64,000 nucleotides of DNA from NCBI GenBank assembly GCA_046331245.1, contig JAXLRH010000002.1:124001-188000 (forward strand), in the 5' to 3' direction. Source of the DNA: SSF14 sp046331245. GTDB lineage: Bacteria > Actinomycetota > Acidimicrobiia > Acidimicrobiales > Microtrichaceae. The notes under the pieces were generated by a model. It was not told the DNA's origin, did no database searches, and saw nothing but the letters and a program-made list of their open reading frames with translations. Made by a program: the position numbers and the translations under genes. This document shows positions 28,231-38,620 of this stretch, one piece after another. The first letter of the stretch is position 1. Every line of letters begins with the position of its first letter.

Positions 28231-28917
28231 TCAGTACGAGAGCACCACCGACAGCTGCTTGTAGGTGCCCGAGCACGGGTCGCCGAAGTTGCCGTTGCTC
28301 GCCACCAGGCTGGCCCTTCTCTTGTTCACGAACGCGGTGGACACGACGCTCGTGCTGGTCGCGGCATCGCACCAGCCCTTCGAGTACGGGTAGGTGCTCG
28401 TCGGGGTGCCGTAGCTCGCGAACGTCACGCCGGTGAACCGGGCGCCGCCGGGGGCGGTGAGCGTGAGGGTGCCATTCTCCGCCACGGTGCCGTACACCAG
28501 GCGTGGGGCCGCCGTCGTGGTGGTCGTGGGCGCCGCCGTCGTGGTCGGGGCCGCCGTCGTGGTGGTCGCACGTGTCGTGGTGGGCGCCACGGTCGTGGTC
28601 GGAGCTGCGGTGGTGGTGGGGGCGACAGTCGTGGTCGTCGCCGGCGGCGCCGTGATGCTGGTGGTGCTGGCCTGCTGCTGGCGGTTGCCGTTCGCGTCGT
28701 ACTGGATGCTGTTGATGGGCTGGCCGATGCGGCTGGACGACTGCGAGAAGTACGACCGGGCGGTCGTGTTCAGGCCACCCACGGCCGTGAGGGCGACGAG
28801 GGCGAACCCGCCGGCGAACAGCACGTACTCCACGAGGGTGACGCCCCGCTCGCCGCGACGGCGCGATCGACCGGCGCTGGACGGACGGGTTGGGCGCTGG
28901 CCTCGGGATCGGAACAT
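28231..28917 (-). CDS. Flp-type pilin fused through a Thr/Pro/Ala linker to a SUEL-like lectin domain
   Basis: A 228-residue exported protein starting at the ATG with GGAGG upstream (an ATG 10 codons earlier lacks one). Residues 25-50 (GVTLVEYVLFAGGFALVALT) fit a type IVb/Flp pilin: Gly25 before the cut, Glu30 at position +5, then a hydrophobic helix. Residues 83-138 are a Thr/Ala/Pro linker. Residues 139-228 match the galactose/rhamnose-binding SUEL lectin pattern: TLTLTAPGGARFTGVTFASY and the hallmark NGNFGDPCSGTYKQLSVV. Only Cys183 and Cys215 are present; animal SUEL domains have more. The product could be a sugar-binding pilin. Both domain calls are by eye. Confidence 0.78.
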   Translation of the reverse strand: MFRSRGQRPTRPSSAGRSRRRGERGVTLVEYVLFAGGFALVALTAVGGLNTTARSYFSQSSSRIGQPINSIQYDANGNRQQQASTTSITAPPATTTTVAPTTTAAPTTTVAPTTTRATTTTAAPTTTAAPTTTTTAAPRLVYGTVAENGTLTLTAPGGARFTGVTFASYGTPTSTYPYSKGWCDAATSTSVVSTAFVNKRRASLVASNGNFGDPCSGTYKQLSVVLSY

Positions 28918-28973
28918 GGTGCCTCCGCGGAGAGAATCCCCCTCCACATCGGCACGACTCCCCCGAATCTGTA

Positions 28974-28985
28974 GGGAAATTTCCC
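28974..28985. promoter_or_regulatory. Perfect 12-bp palindrome upstream of the pilin-lectin gene
   Basis: GGGAAATTTCCC lies 57 bases upstream of the pilin-lectin ATG and 13 bases past the folC stop. It is an A/T-centred perfect palindrome in very GC-rich DNA and could be an operator. No -35/-10 pair was assigned. Confidence 0.4.
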
Positions 28986-28997
28986 CCGTTCAGGGGA

Positions 28998-30317
28998 CTA
29001 TCGCCGCACGGCTGCCGCTCGCGCCTCGTCGACCACCCGGAACGAGCCCGTGACCAGGATGAGGTCGCCCTCGTCACCGACGTCGATGGCCCGGGTGACC
29101 CCGGCCGCCACGCTGTCGGCCTCCACCACGGCCAGCCCGAGCTGCCGCGCCGCCTCGGCGATCTCGGACGACGCGACGCCGCGCGGGCCCGGCGTCGTGC
29201 ACGCCACCACGAGGTCGAGGGGGAACGCGTCGTTGAGCGCCTCGATGAATCGCTGCGGGGGACGGCCGGCGAGCATGCCGAGCACCGCAGTGCGACGACC
29301 GGCGGTGACGAACGACTCCGACAGCGTGGCGCCCACGGCCGCAGCGGCATCGGCGTTGTGGGCGCCGTCGACGATGACCACCGGCTCGGATCGCACGAGC
29401 TCGACGCGCCCCGGAACGCTGAGCGACGCGAAGGCCGTGTCGACCACCTCGGCGGACAGCTGACCGTGCAGCACCGACTCGGTCGCCTCGATGGCGATCG
29501 CGGCGTTCGTGGCCTGGTGGGAGCCGTGCAGCGGGATGAACACCTCGAAGCGCGAGCCCCGCGACGTCGTGATCTCCGCCCGCCGCCCGCCGAGCGCCAC
29601 GCGGTCGTCGACCACGGCGAAGTCGTGATCGAGGCGCACCAGCGACTCGGGCCCCTCGGCCGTGAAGTGGCCGATCAGATCGTCGTCGAGGTCGCCGAGC
29701 ACCGCCTGGCTCGCCGCCTTGAGGATGCCGGCCTTCTCCCCCGCCACCCGATCCCGCCAGCCCGGCGCGAAGTCGGTGTGGTCGCCGCCGACCGAGGTCA
29801 CGACCGCCACGTCGCCGTCCACGACGTTGGTGGCGTCGTAACGACCGAGCAACCCCACCTCGACCACCGCGACGTCGACCGGCGCGTCGGCGAACGCGAC
29901 GAGCGCCGACAGCGTGACCGCCTCGAACGCCGTGAGTGACACGTCGAGATGGCCGGCGACGCCGCGCACCGAGCTCACGGCGTCGGCGAGCGACGCGTCG
30001 TCGATCGGATGCCCGTCGATGCGGATGCGCTCGTTCACCGTGCCCTCCGGGCTCAGGTACGAGCCGGGCCGAAGGCCGGTGGTGGCGATCAGCGCCTCCA
30101 CCATGCGCGCCACCGAGCCCTTGCCGTTGGTGCCGGTGATGTGCACGATCCGGTACGACTGGTCGGGCCGGCCGAGCGCGTCGAGCACGCGGGTGGTCGG
30201 CTCCAGCGTGAGCCCGTCGACGTTGCCGGCGCTGATGCCGACCGAGCTGATCTCGTGGTCGACCAGGCGGGTGAGGTACGCGAGCGCGTCGACGACGTCG
30301 TCGTCCCGTTCCGGCAT
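28998..30317 (-). CDS. folC: Folylpolyglutamate synthase / dihydrofolate synthase
   Basis: A 439-residue Mur-ligase-family enzyme that adds glutamates to folates. The ATP loop is HITGTNGKGSVARMVEA near residue 60. The family Lys sits in GWRDRVAGEKAGILK. The Mur-ligase C-domain shows VVIVDGAHNADAAAAV. An extended N-terminus (first 40 residues) is typical of the family. In many actinobacteria it follows valS; here clpX precedes it with a 24-base gap, so clpX-folC may be co-transcribed. Confidence 0.93.
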   Translation of the reverse strand: MPERDDDVVDALAYLTRLVDHEISSVGISAGNVDGLTLEPTTRVLDALGRPDQSYRIVHITGTNGKGSVARMVEALIATTGLRPGSYLSPEGTVNERIRIDGHPIDDASLADAVSSVRGVAGHLDVSLTAFEAVTLSALVAFADAPVDVAVVEVGLLGRYDATNVVDGDVAVVTSVGGDHTDFAPGWRDRVAGEKAGILKAASQAVLGDLDDDLIGHFTAEGPESLVRLDHDFAVVDDRVALGGRRAEITTSRGSRFEVFIPLHGSHQATNAAIAIEATESVLHGQLSAEVVDTAFASLSVPGRVELVRSEPVVIVDGAHNADAAAAVGATLSESFVTAGRRTAVLGMLAGRPPQRFIEALNDAFPLDLVVACTTPGPRGVASSEIAEAARQLGLAVVEADSVAAGVTRAIDVGDEGDLILVTGSFRVVDEARAAAVRR

Positions 30318-30341
30318 CAGCTGCGCGACGGCGCCATCAGG

Positions 30342-31616
<1,275 letters not shown>

Positions 31617-31748
31617 GATCGAACCCCGTTCTGTCTTCTCGCCCCAGCAAGCTGCGGTCTCCCCCCGGCCGGAACACCAGGGTCACTCATTCTGCCCCAA
31701 ATGTGAAGGTCGCGAGGCGACCCGCCCGACTGCCCCTCAGGAGGGGGC

Positions 31749-32396
31749 TCAGACGACGGCGCTGATCGGCCCCGAGTTGTCGACGTGGTCACGGCTCGTG
31801 AGCACCTCGTCGATGAGGCCGTACTCCTTGGCCTCCAGCGCCGTCATGACGAAGTCGCGGTCGGTGTCGGTGGCGATGCGCTCCATCGTCTGGCCGGTGT
31901 GCTTCGAGAGGATCTCCTCGAGCGTCGTCTTGATGCGCATGATCTCCGCGGCGGCGAGCTCGACGTCGGACGCCTGGCCGTAGCTCTGGGCGTACGGCTG
32001 GTGCAGGAGCACACGGGTGTTCGGCAGCGCCAGGCGCTTGCCCGGGCTGCCGGCGGCGAGGAGCACCGCAGCGGCCGACGCGGCCTGGCCGTAGCAGAGG
32101 GTCGTGATCTCGGGCCGGACGTACTGCATCGTGTCGTAGATCGCGAGCAGGGCGTTGATGTCGCCGCCGGGGCTGTTGATGTAGAGGCTGATCTCCTTGT
32201 CGGGGTTCTCGGCCTCGAGGAACAGCAGCTGCGTGCAGATGATGTTGGCGACGTCGTCGTCGATCGGGGTGCCCAGGAAGATGATGTTCTCCCGCAGCAT
32301 CCGCGAGTAGAGGTCACTCGAGTTCTCCTGGCCGCGCGAATCCTTGTAGATCACGTGCGGCATCGGGATGTAGGCGCTCTTCGGCGTGGTGCTCAT
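31749..32396 (-). CDS. clpP: ATP-dependent Clp protease proteolytic subunit ClpP
   Basis: A 215-residue serine protease with catalytic triad Ser107 (CYGQAASAAA), His132 (LLHQPY) and Asp181 (DTDRDF). The start ATG at 32396 gives a short propeptide ending before NIIFLGTPIDDDVANI. Many actinobacteria encode two adjacent clpP genes; only one is present here, and a second could lie elsewhere. It sits between tig and clpX, the classical tig-clpP-clpX order. Confidence 0.96.
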   Translation of the reverse strand: MSTTPKSAYIPMPHVIYKDSRGQENSSDLYSRMLRENIIFLGTPIDDDVANIICTQLLFLEAENPDKEISLYINSPGGDINALLAIYDTMQYVRPEITTLCYGQAASAAAVLLAAGSPGKRLALPNTRVLLHQPYAQSYGQASDVELAAAEIMRIKTTLEEILSKHTGQTMERIATDTDRDFVMTALEAKEYGLIDEVLTSRDHVDNSGPISAVV

Positions 32397-32427
32397 GCGG
32401 GGGAATCCGATCGATGAGTAGGTGTGA

Positions 32428-33822
32428 CTAGTGGTCGTGGTCGTGATCATGACCCTCGTGGTCGTGATCGTGATCGTGGTCGTGGCCGGCGTGATCGTCG
32501 TCGTCGTCGGGATCGAGGTCGAGCAGGGCGCGGTCCACCGGAAGGCCCGACTCATCGAGGATCTCGATGCGTTCGGTCAGCCAGCGGAGTGCATTGCGTC
32601 GGCCCAGGTCCGAGCGTATCGCCGAGATCTGATCTGCGGCCTCCAGCTCGCGACGGACGCGCTCGACGTCCATGCCGACCTGCTCGGCCACCTTGTGCAC
32701 CTCGTCGTCGACCTCGTCGTCGGAGGGCACGAGGCCTTCCTGACGGGTGACGGCGCGGAGCGCGAGGTCGACCTTGATGGCGACGTGGGAGTCGTTGCGG
32801 AGATCCTCGCTGAAGGTCGCCGGCTCGGTGCCGGTGACCTGCAGGTAGGTCTCGAGGCTCAGGCCCTGCTGCTGCAGGCGGCCGACGAGGTTCTCGAGGC
32901 GGGCGCGCATCTCGCTGCCGAGGAGCGACTCGGGCACCTCGACCTCGACCAGCTCGGCGAGCGCGTCGCCGAGCTTCGACTGCACGGCCATGGAGGCCTG
33001 TGCCTTGCGCACCTTGGTGAGGCGCTCGATCACGTCGTCGCGAAACTCGTCGACCGACGAGAACTCGGTGGCGTCGGAGATCCAGGCGTCGTCGAGGTCG
33101 GGCAGCACCTTCTCCTTCACCTCCTTCACCGTGACGGTGAAGTCGATGCGGGGCTCGTCGGGCTGCGGGTGGTTCGCCACGAACTCGACGGACTCGCCGG
33201 CCTTGAGGCCGCGGAGCTGGTCGTCGAGCTCGGGGACGATCGTGCCCGAGCCGACCTCGTAGGAGTAGTCGTCGGCGGTGAGGCCGTCGGCCGCCTCGCC
33301 GTTCTGCGAGCCGGCGATGTCGATGGTGACGAAGTCGCCCGACGCCGCGGGGCGCTCGACCGTGACGAGCTCGCCGTACTGGCCGCGAAGGCGGTCGATC
33401 TGGTCGGCGATGTCCTCGTCCGCCGGGTGCGGGCTCGGAATGGTGATCGAGAGGCCCTGGTAGCCGGAGAGCTCGATCTCGGGGCGCACCTCGACGACGG
33501 CGTCGAAGCTGACGTCACCCTCCTCCTCCCCCGACGTGATGTCGAGCTCGGGCTGGGCGATGGCGTCGACGTCGTTCTCACGCACGGCGGCGAAGTAGAA
33601 CTCGGGCACGGCCTTTTGGATCGCCTCGGAACGGGCGTAGGCCGGCTCGACCCGCTGCTCGAGCACCTTGCGGGGCACCTTGCCCGGACGGAAGCCCGGA
33701 ATCCGGACCTCCTTGGCGATGGTTTTCCATGCCGCGTCGATGGACGGCTCGAACTCCTCCGCTTCGATCGTGACGGAGATTTTGACCTTGTTGCCCTCGA
33801 GGGGCTCGATGGAGGACTTCAC
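32428..33822 (-). CDS. tig: Trigger factor with His/Asp-rich C-terminal tail
   Basis: A 464-residue ribosome-bound chaperone and prolyl isomerase. The N-terminal ribosome-binding loop carries the GFRPGKVP signature (IRIPGFRPGKVPRKVLEQR region). The FKBP-type domain lies at about 155-240 and the helical substrate-binding arms fill the rest. The last 27 residues alternate Asp and His (eleven His, pattern HDHDHDH), a probable transition-metal-binding tail not found in most trigger factors. It leads the tig-clpP-clpX group on the minus strand. Confidence 0.95.
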   Translation of the reverse strand: MKSSIEPLEGNKVKISVTIEAEEFEPSIDAAWKTIAKEVRIPGFRPGKVPRKVLEQRVEPAYARSEAIQKAVPEFYFAAVRENDVDAIAQPELDITSGEEEGDVSFDAVVEVRPEIELSGYQGLSITIPSPHPADEDIADQIDRLRGQYGELVTVERPAASGDFVTIDIAGSQNGEAADGLTADDYSYEVGSGTIVPELDDQLRGLKAGESVEFVANHPQPDEPRIDFTVTVKEVKEKVLPDLDDAWISDATEFSSVDEFRDDVIERLTKVRKAQASMAVQSKLGDALAELVEVEVPESLLGSEMRARLENLVGRLQQQGLSLETYLQVTGTEPATFSEDLRNDSHVAIKVDLALRAVTRQEGLVPSDDEVDDEVHKVAEQVGMDVERVRRELEAADQISAIRSDLGRRNALRWLTERIEILDESGLPVDRALLDLDPDDDDDHAGHDHDHDHDHEGHDHDHDH

Positions 33823-33915
33823 AGGGCGAGGAGCTTACTGTGCCGCCGGGGGGCTCCCGTATCCGGTACCGTCTGACGCGGCCTGAACGGGCCGGTGCCG
33901 CCGAGGCACACCACG

Positions 33916-33990
33916 CGGGACGTAGCGCAGTCTGGCTAGCGCACCGGCTTTGGGAGCCGGGGGTCGGGAGTTCGAATCTCCCCGTCCCGA
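33916..33990 (+). tRNA. tRNA-Pro (TGG)
   Basis: A 75-base tRNA. The acceptor stem CGGGACG pairs with CGTCCCG, discriminator A. The anticodon stem CCGGC/GCCGG encloses TTTGGGA, giving anticodon TGG. The T-arm contains TTCGAAT. CCA is not encoded. Confidence 0.95.
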
Positions 33991-34149
33991 CCGCCGGTGG
34001 CGCCCGCCGGCGGCCGCCCGAGCGCGTGCCCCGCGCTTCTCCGGTCACCACCCGGCGCTCCGGCCCCGTTCGCGCCCGAAGACCGGCTGAGCGGCGCACG
34101 TTCGGTCAGGGCGGGCTCGGCTCGAGCCGCGTTCACCGGTGGACGCGCA

Positions 34150-34495
34150 TCACTCGTCGACGAGGCCGAACGTGTCGGCGAGGCCCGTGACCTCGAGCAC
34201 CTGTCGCACCCGCTCGACGGGTGGACCACGGTGAACGAGCCACCCTCCCGCACGGCGGCCCACGCCTCCACGAGGATGCGGAGACCCGACGAGTCGACGA
34301 AGGACAGGTCCGACAGGTCCAGCTGGAGCGACCGCCCTGCTCGACCGCGGCGAGCAGCGGACCCCGGAGGGTGTCGATGCTGGTCATGTCGAGCTCACCG
34401 GCGACCACCATGACCACGCCATGGTCGTCGTCGACCAGATCGACGGTGAGGTCGGCGAGACCCGCCCGCCGCTCGTGGGATGCCTGCGCCGTCAT
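34150..34495 (-). pseudogene. STAS-domain anti-sigma-factor antagonist, interrupted by two frameshifts
   Basis: Three frames together encode a complete STAS domain of the SpoIIAA/RsbV type: VVMVVAGELDMTSIDTLRG in the first, LQLDLSDLSFVDSSGLRIL in the second (it holds the DSSG phosphoserine motif) and RVRQVLEVTGLADTFGL in the third. Each junction fits loss of a single base, near 34335 and near 34214. As written, the first frame runs into an unrelated Arg-rich tail. Either the gene has decayed or the assembly has two one-base errors. Intact relatives are phosphorylated switch proteins of stress sigma systems. Confidence 0.7.
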
Positions 34496-34589
34496 GCGTG
34501 GAGCCTAGACACGGCCCGGCGCCGGATCGGGGTTGTCGCGCGGCCCTCTGTCGCTGGAATGAGCTGGCGATCGGGTGCAGGATGGGGCG

Positions 34590-36329
34590 ATGTCGGATCC
34601 GTTGCCCGAGCTCCTCCCACCCGTCGTCTACCGCGGTGGGCTCGCAGTCCGAGATGGGGCGACAGCTCGGTGAGCTGAGCGCCGAGGACGGTGGCTACAC
34701 GGCCGCCACCCAGCTCTACACCGGTCCGCCCACGATGGCCGCCCGCATCATCGGCGCCGGCGTCCCCATCGCCTCCGGCCGGTCGCCGAACGGGCGGCCG
34801 ACACGGTGCTCGCCATGCAACGCCGCCGGCTCGACGCCCGACGGATGCGGGAGCTCCCCGAGTATTCAGCGCGCACGCGCGCGTTCGGTCCGATGGGGGT
34901 GCCCGACGAGAAGGCGTCGGCGGTGTTCGTGATGGACGTGCTGCAGAACGCGATCGGCCTCCTAGGCCGGACGGGCATGTTCGACCACCACCAGTTCGCC
35001 GCGGCGCCGTCGTGCTCGAGCGTCGCGGTGTGGGGTGGCGCCACCGTCGAGGGCGAGCTCCGTCACGCCCGCAACTTCGACTTCCCCGGCGCGTCGATCT
35101 GGGATCTGGCGCCGGCAGTCGTGTTCTGCGAGCCGGTCGACGGCCTGCGCTACGGCTTCGTCACGACTCGCGGCCTCGACGCTCCCGGCATCACGTGCTT
35201 CAACGAGGCCGGCATCACGCTCACGGTGCACACCCGCTTCCACCGCGACGTGAACTACCGCGGCACGTCGGTCATCGACCTCGGCCACGAGGTGATCCGC
35301 ACGTCGCGCACGCTCGACGATGCGATCGCGACGGTCCGCCGGCTCGGAGCTTGCTCCACCTGGGGGCTGCTCATCTCGTCGGCGACCGAGCGCGACGCCG
35401 TGGTCGTCGAGACCACCGGCGCCACCGTCGAGGTGGTCCGCTCGGGCGATGCGTCCCACCTCTCGTGCACCAACCGCTACCTCACGCCAACGCTGCAGGC
35501 TCGCGAGGTCACCACCAGCACGGCCTTCGCGATCGACTCCGACTCCCGCTGGGCCCAGCTCGAAGAGTTCGTGGCGAAGTGCTCCGGGGGCATCGACGGC
35601 GACGCGCTCGAGGAGCTGCTCGGCGACTACAGCGCTCCGGGCGTCGTGGACCGCACCGACGGCGTGACCCGCCTGTCGGGCAACAGCGTCGTGTCGCCCA
35701 TCTCGGTGGCGTCGATCGTGGCCGAGCCCGAGCGGAGCATGATCCGCGTGTCGGTCGGCAGGGCACCCTCCGGCTTCGGGCCCTACCTGCAGGTGCCCTG
35801 GTCGTGGGACGGTCCTGTCGGTCGTGTCGACGACGAGTACGAGGTAGGCCCCACCCGCGGCCGCAGCCACCGTGGCGAGCTGCTCACCGACGTCGAGCGC
35901 GATGTCGCCCATCGCCTGAGCCGGGTGACACAGCGGTTCGTCGACCGCGCCGAGCCCCACGAGGTGCGCGCCGAGTTCGAGGACCTCTGCCACCGCGCCC
36001 CGAACGAGCCCGGCTTCCACGCGATGGCGGCGTTCCTCGCGATCATCGACGACCAGATGACCACGGCGCTCGATCACATCGACGCAGCGCTGGCGCTCGA
36101 GTCGACCCCGCATCCACGGGCCCGGATGCTTCTCTACCGCTCGCGGGTGCTCGAGGTGCTCGGTCGGTCGTCGGAGGCCGCCGAGTCGCGCTCCGAGCTC
36201 GCGGCGATGACCGATCCGCTCACCGCGCACGAGCGCACAGCAGCCGCGAAGGAGGCGACCAAACCGATGTCGCGCCGAATGCTCCGCCTGATCACCCCCG
36301 ACCTCTTCAACCTGGACGCGCACCACTGA
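34590..36329 (+). pseudogene. Peptidase C45 / acyl-CoA:6-APA acyltransferase-like hydrolase with two frameshifts near its start
   Basis: The long intact frame (34806-36329, about 507 residues) is a C45-type Ntn hydrolase: the likely autocatalytic nucleophile Cys is in SCSSVAVWGGATVEG, followed by RHARNFDFPG. The last 130 residues are helical and TPR-like. The N-terminal 70 residues are split. An ATG at 34590 reads MSDPLPELLPPVVY. The frame then jumps by one near 34635 into SEMGRQLGELSAEDGGY, a segment expected in the family, and returns near 34795 to ERAADTVLAMQRR. Unrepaired, translation could begin only at about 34806 and would lack the conserved N-terminus. Substrate unknown. Confidence 0.65.
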
Positions 36330-37351
36330 TGGCCGGGCGGTCGTCACTCCGTCTGGCGACACTCGCGTTCGCCGTTGCACTCTCGGCGGCGTGCGTGCCC
36401 GACGGCACGACTCCGACCGACCCGACGTCGACCACGACCAGCACGTCGACGCCCACCACCGCGCCGACGACCACGACGACGACGTCGACCACCACCAGCA
36501 CCACGACGACGACCGCCCCCGATCGCTGCGCAGCACGCGGCCCCGGCGTCGACCTCCACGCCTGTAACCTCACCGGAGCGAACCTGGCCTGGCTCGACCT
36601 GACGGGTGCGAACTTCACCGACGCCACGCTCACCAATGCCGACCTCACGGGCGCCCACCTCACCGGCACCACCCTCACGCGAGCGGTGCTCGCCGGCGCG
36701 TCGCTGCTCGCGGTGACCTCGGGCGGCATCGTCGGCGTGCCCGCCTCGCTCCCCGCCCTCACGGTGCTGGGGCACGGCTATCTCGTCGGGCGGACGGCGC
36801 AGCTCGGCGGTGCCGACCTGTCGGGCCTCGACCTCCGAGCGGCGAGCCTCGCCGACGCCACGCTCACCGGCGCCAACCTCTCGTCGACCGATCTCACCGG
36901 TGTGGACGCGCACGGCTCGGTGCTCACGGGAGCGACCGTGACCGGCACGAAGTTCGCCGGAGCGACACTCACCGGCGTGGTGTCCGGCGGCCTCGTCGGG
37001 ACGCCGTCCTCACTCCCCTCGACCGCCTGGCGCCTCATCGCCGGATACCTCGTGGGGCCGGGCGCCTTCCTCGGTCACGCTCAGCTGCACGGCGCGAACC
37101 TGTCGGGCCTCGACCTCACCGGGACGTTCTTCGAGAGCACCGACCTGAGCAGCGCCAATCTGTCCGGCTCGAACTTCACCGGCGACCAGTTCAACGGCGC
37201 CAACGTCGCGGGGGCGAACATGGCTTCGGCCAATCTGACGAACACGAACTTCGGCGGGGTGACCGGCACGCCGTCGACGCTCACGGGCATCGTGTACTCC
37301 AACACCATCTGCCCGAACCACACGGTGGTCCCGCCCGGCACCTGCTGGTGA
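36329..37351 (+). CDS. Exported pentapeptide-repeat lipoprotein
   Basis: A 340-residue protein. The signal peptide ends in a lipobox with Cys at about residue 22 (VALSAACVPDG). A Thr-rich linker of about 40 residues follows, then three blocks of pentapeptide repeats (A(N/D)LxG pattern, e.g. LTGANLAWLDLTGANFTDAT) separated by VTSGGIVGVPASLP-type spacers. These fold as a right-handed beta-helix. Two Cys near the end (TICPNHTVVPPGTCW) may form a disulphide cap. It overlaps the C45 stop by one base, is fully open and sits between two frameshifted genes. Confidence 0.8.
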   Translation: MAGRSSLRLATLAFAVALSAACVPDGTTPTDPTSTTTSTSTPTTAPTTTTTTSTTTSTTTTTAPDRCAARGPGVDLHACNLTGANLAWLDLTGANFTDATLTNADLTGAHLTGTTLTRAVLAGASLLAVTSGGIVGVPASLPALTVLGHGYLVGRTAQLGGADLSGLDLRAASLADATLTGANLSSTDLTGVDAHGSVLTGATVTGTKFAGATLTGVVSGGLVGTPSSLPSTAWRLIAGYLVGPGAFLGHAQLHGANLSGLDLTGTFFESTDLSSANLSGSNFTGDQFNGANVAGANMASANLTNTNFGGVTGTPSTLTGIVYSNTICPNHTVVPPGTCW

Positions 37352-37357
37352 CGGTCG

Positions 37358-38268
37358 TCAGACGCCGGACGGCACCGGCGCGCCGCGACGACGGCGTCGC
37401 AGCATCCTGAGCGCCCAGAGCGGGAGACCGACGAGCAGGGCGAACGGCAGCAGGTAGCCGAGGCCCGCACCCGCGACTCGGAGCACGCGCACGAGCCAGT
37501 CGACCCCGGTCGCCAACGCGGAGCCGAAGCCGGGCACGCTGCGGAGCGGGTCGCCGGGCGTCGGCGCCTTCACCGGGACCGGCTTCTCGGCCAGCGTGAG
37601 ATCGACGGTGGCGAGCAGCACCTGGTCGTTGAGAACACGCCGCTGACCGACGAGCTGTTCGAGCTCCGTCTCGCCGGGTGAGCTCGGCTTCGATGCCGGC
37701 GAGCTCGTTCACGTTCTTGGTGTCGTCGAGGAACGCTCGCACCCGATCGACGCTCTTCTGCGCCGAGACGATCCGAGCGTCGAGATCGACGCCCTGCGCC
37801 GTGACGTCCTCGGTCGTGACGTTGCGGTGCTGCACGCGGCCGAGCCCGGCGAGGTCGGCGAGCAGCGGACGGAACTCGGCGGCCGGCACCTTCAGCGTGA
37901 GCGTGGCCGAGCGATCGGTCCCACCGGAGTCCTGCTGGCCGAACACGAACCCGCCGTGACGAGCCACCACGCGTTCGGCGTCGCTCACGGCCGACGGCAC
38001 CCGCTTCGCGACCACGGTGAGGTCGGCGGTGTACACGAGCTCGCGGGTCGACACCGCGAGCTCGGCGACGCCGGTCGGCTGTGCGGCCTTGGTGGCGGTC
38101 GCCGCGCCGTCGGCAGCGCCGCCGCCCGCTCGCGTCGGCCGCAGCAGCGCCGGCAGCGGGACCGGATCGGGCCACGGCATCCGTCTTCGAGTCGGAGCTC
38201 GAACACGCGGGCGCGACCAACGCCAGCCCCACGACCGTGCCCACCGTCAACCACTGCCGTCCGTTCAT
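37358..38268 (-). pseudogene. DUF4349 lipoprotein broken by two frameshifts
   Basis: Three frames are needed. The first gives a lipoprotein signal (VGLALVAPACSSS, lipobox Cys). The second gives the DUF4349 core (ELVYTADLTVVAKRVPSAV; RHGGFVFGQQDSGG; KSVDRVRAFLDDTKNVNELA). The third gives a C-terminal membrane helix with basic tail (GLGYLLPFALLVGLPLWALR). Shifts occur in a GC-rich run near 38130 and near 37675, each fitting one extra base or two missing. Intact members are membrane-anchored coiled-coil envelope proteins of unknown function. Confidence 0.7.
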
Positions 38269-38458
38269 CCCGCACCCCGTTCCTGTCGTCGGATCAAGCT
38301 GTCGATAGGACGTCTCGACGATCGGATCGGTTCCCCACCCGTGTTCCCACGGCTCCCCGCTCCGCCCGCCGGGCCCCCTCGGGCGACCGTACTGGGGATG
38401 ATTCTCACTCCGGGCGGCGGGCGCTGGGGGCGTTCACAGCTAGCATGACGGCCGTTCT

Positions 38459-38530
38459 GCGGGTGTAGCTCAATGGCTAGAGTCCCTGCCTTCCAAGCAG
38501 GCTATGCGGGTTCGATTCCCGTCACCCGCT
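38459..38530 (+). tRNA. tRNA-Gly (TCC)
   Basis: A 72-base tRNA. The acceptor stem GCGGGTG pairs with CACCCGC, discriminator T as expected for tRNA-Gly. The anticodon stem CCTGC/GCAGG encloses CTTCCAA, anticodon TCC. The T-arm contains TTCGATT. A truncated integrase follows its 3' end, so it is a likely integration site. Confidence 0.95.
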
Positions 38531-38620
38531 CCGCTGTATTACTGGGGTCTTTCCAACCAGGACCACCCATCGTGCCCACTGCGTGCCCAATGGGTACGGA
38601 GACGCACTTCGGTTGGCCTC

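Noticed and set aside
28490..28680. Repetitive GTGGTCGTGG-like DNA that could suggest a repeat array or CRISPR
   Set aside because: It encodes the Thr/Ala/Pro linker of the pilin-lectin protein; units are irregular and there are no spacers.
31726..31750. CCCCTC/GAGGGG near the clpP stop as a terminator
   Set aside because: The loop would be too short for a stable hairpin and there is no T-run.
32425..32510. GTGGTCGTGATC repeats
   Set aside because: They are the codons of the His/Asp tail of trigger factor in the reverse strand, not a nucleic-acid repeat element.
36410..36530. Tandem ACGACGACC repeats
   Set aside because: Thr codons of the lipoprotein linker in the pentapeptide-repeat gene.
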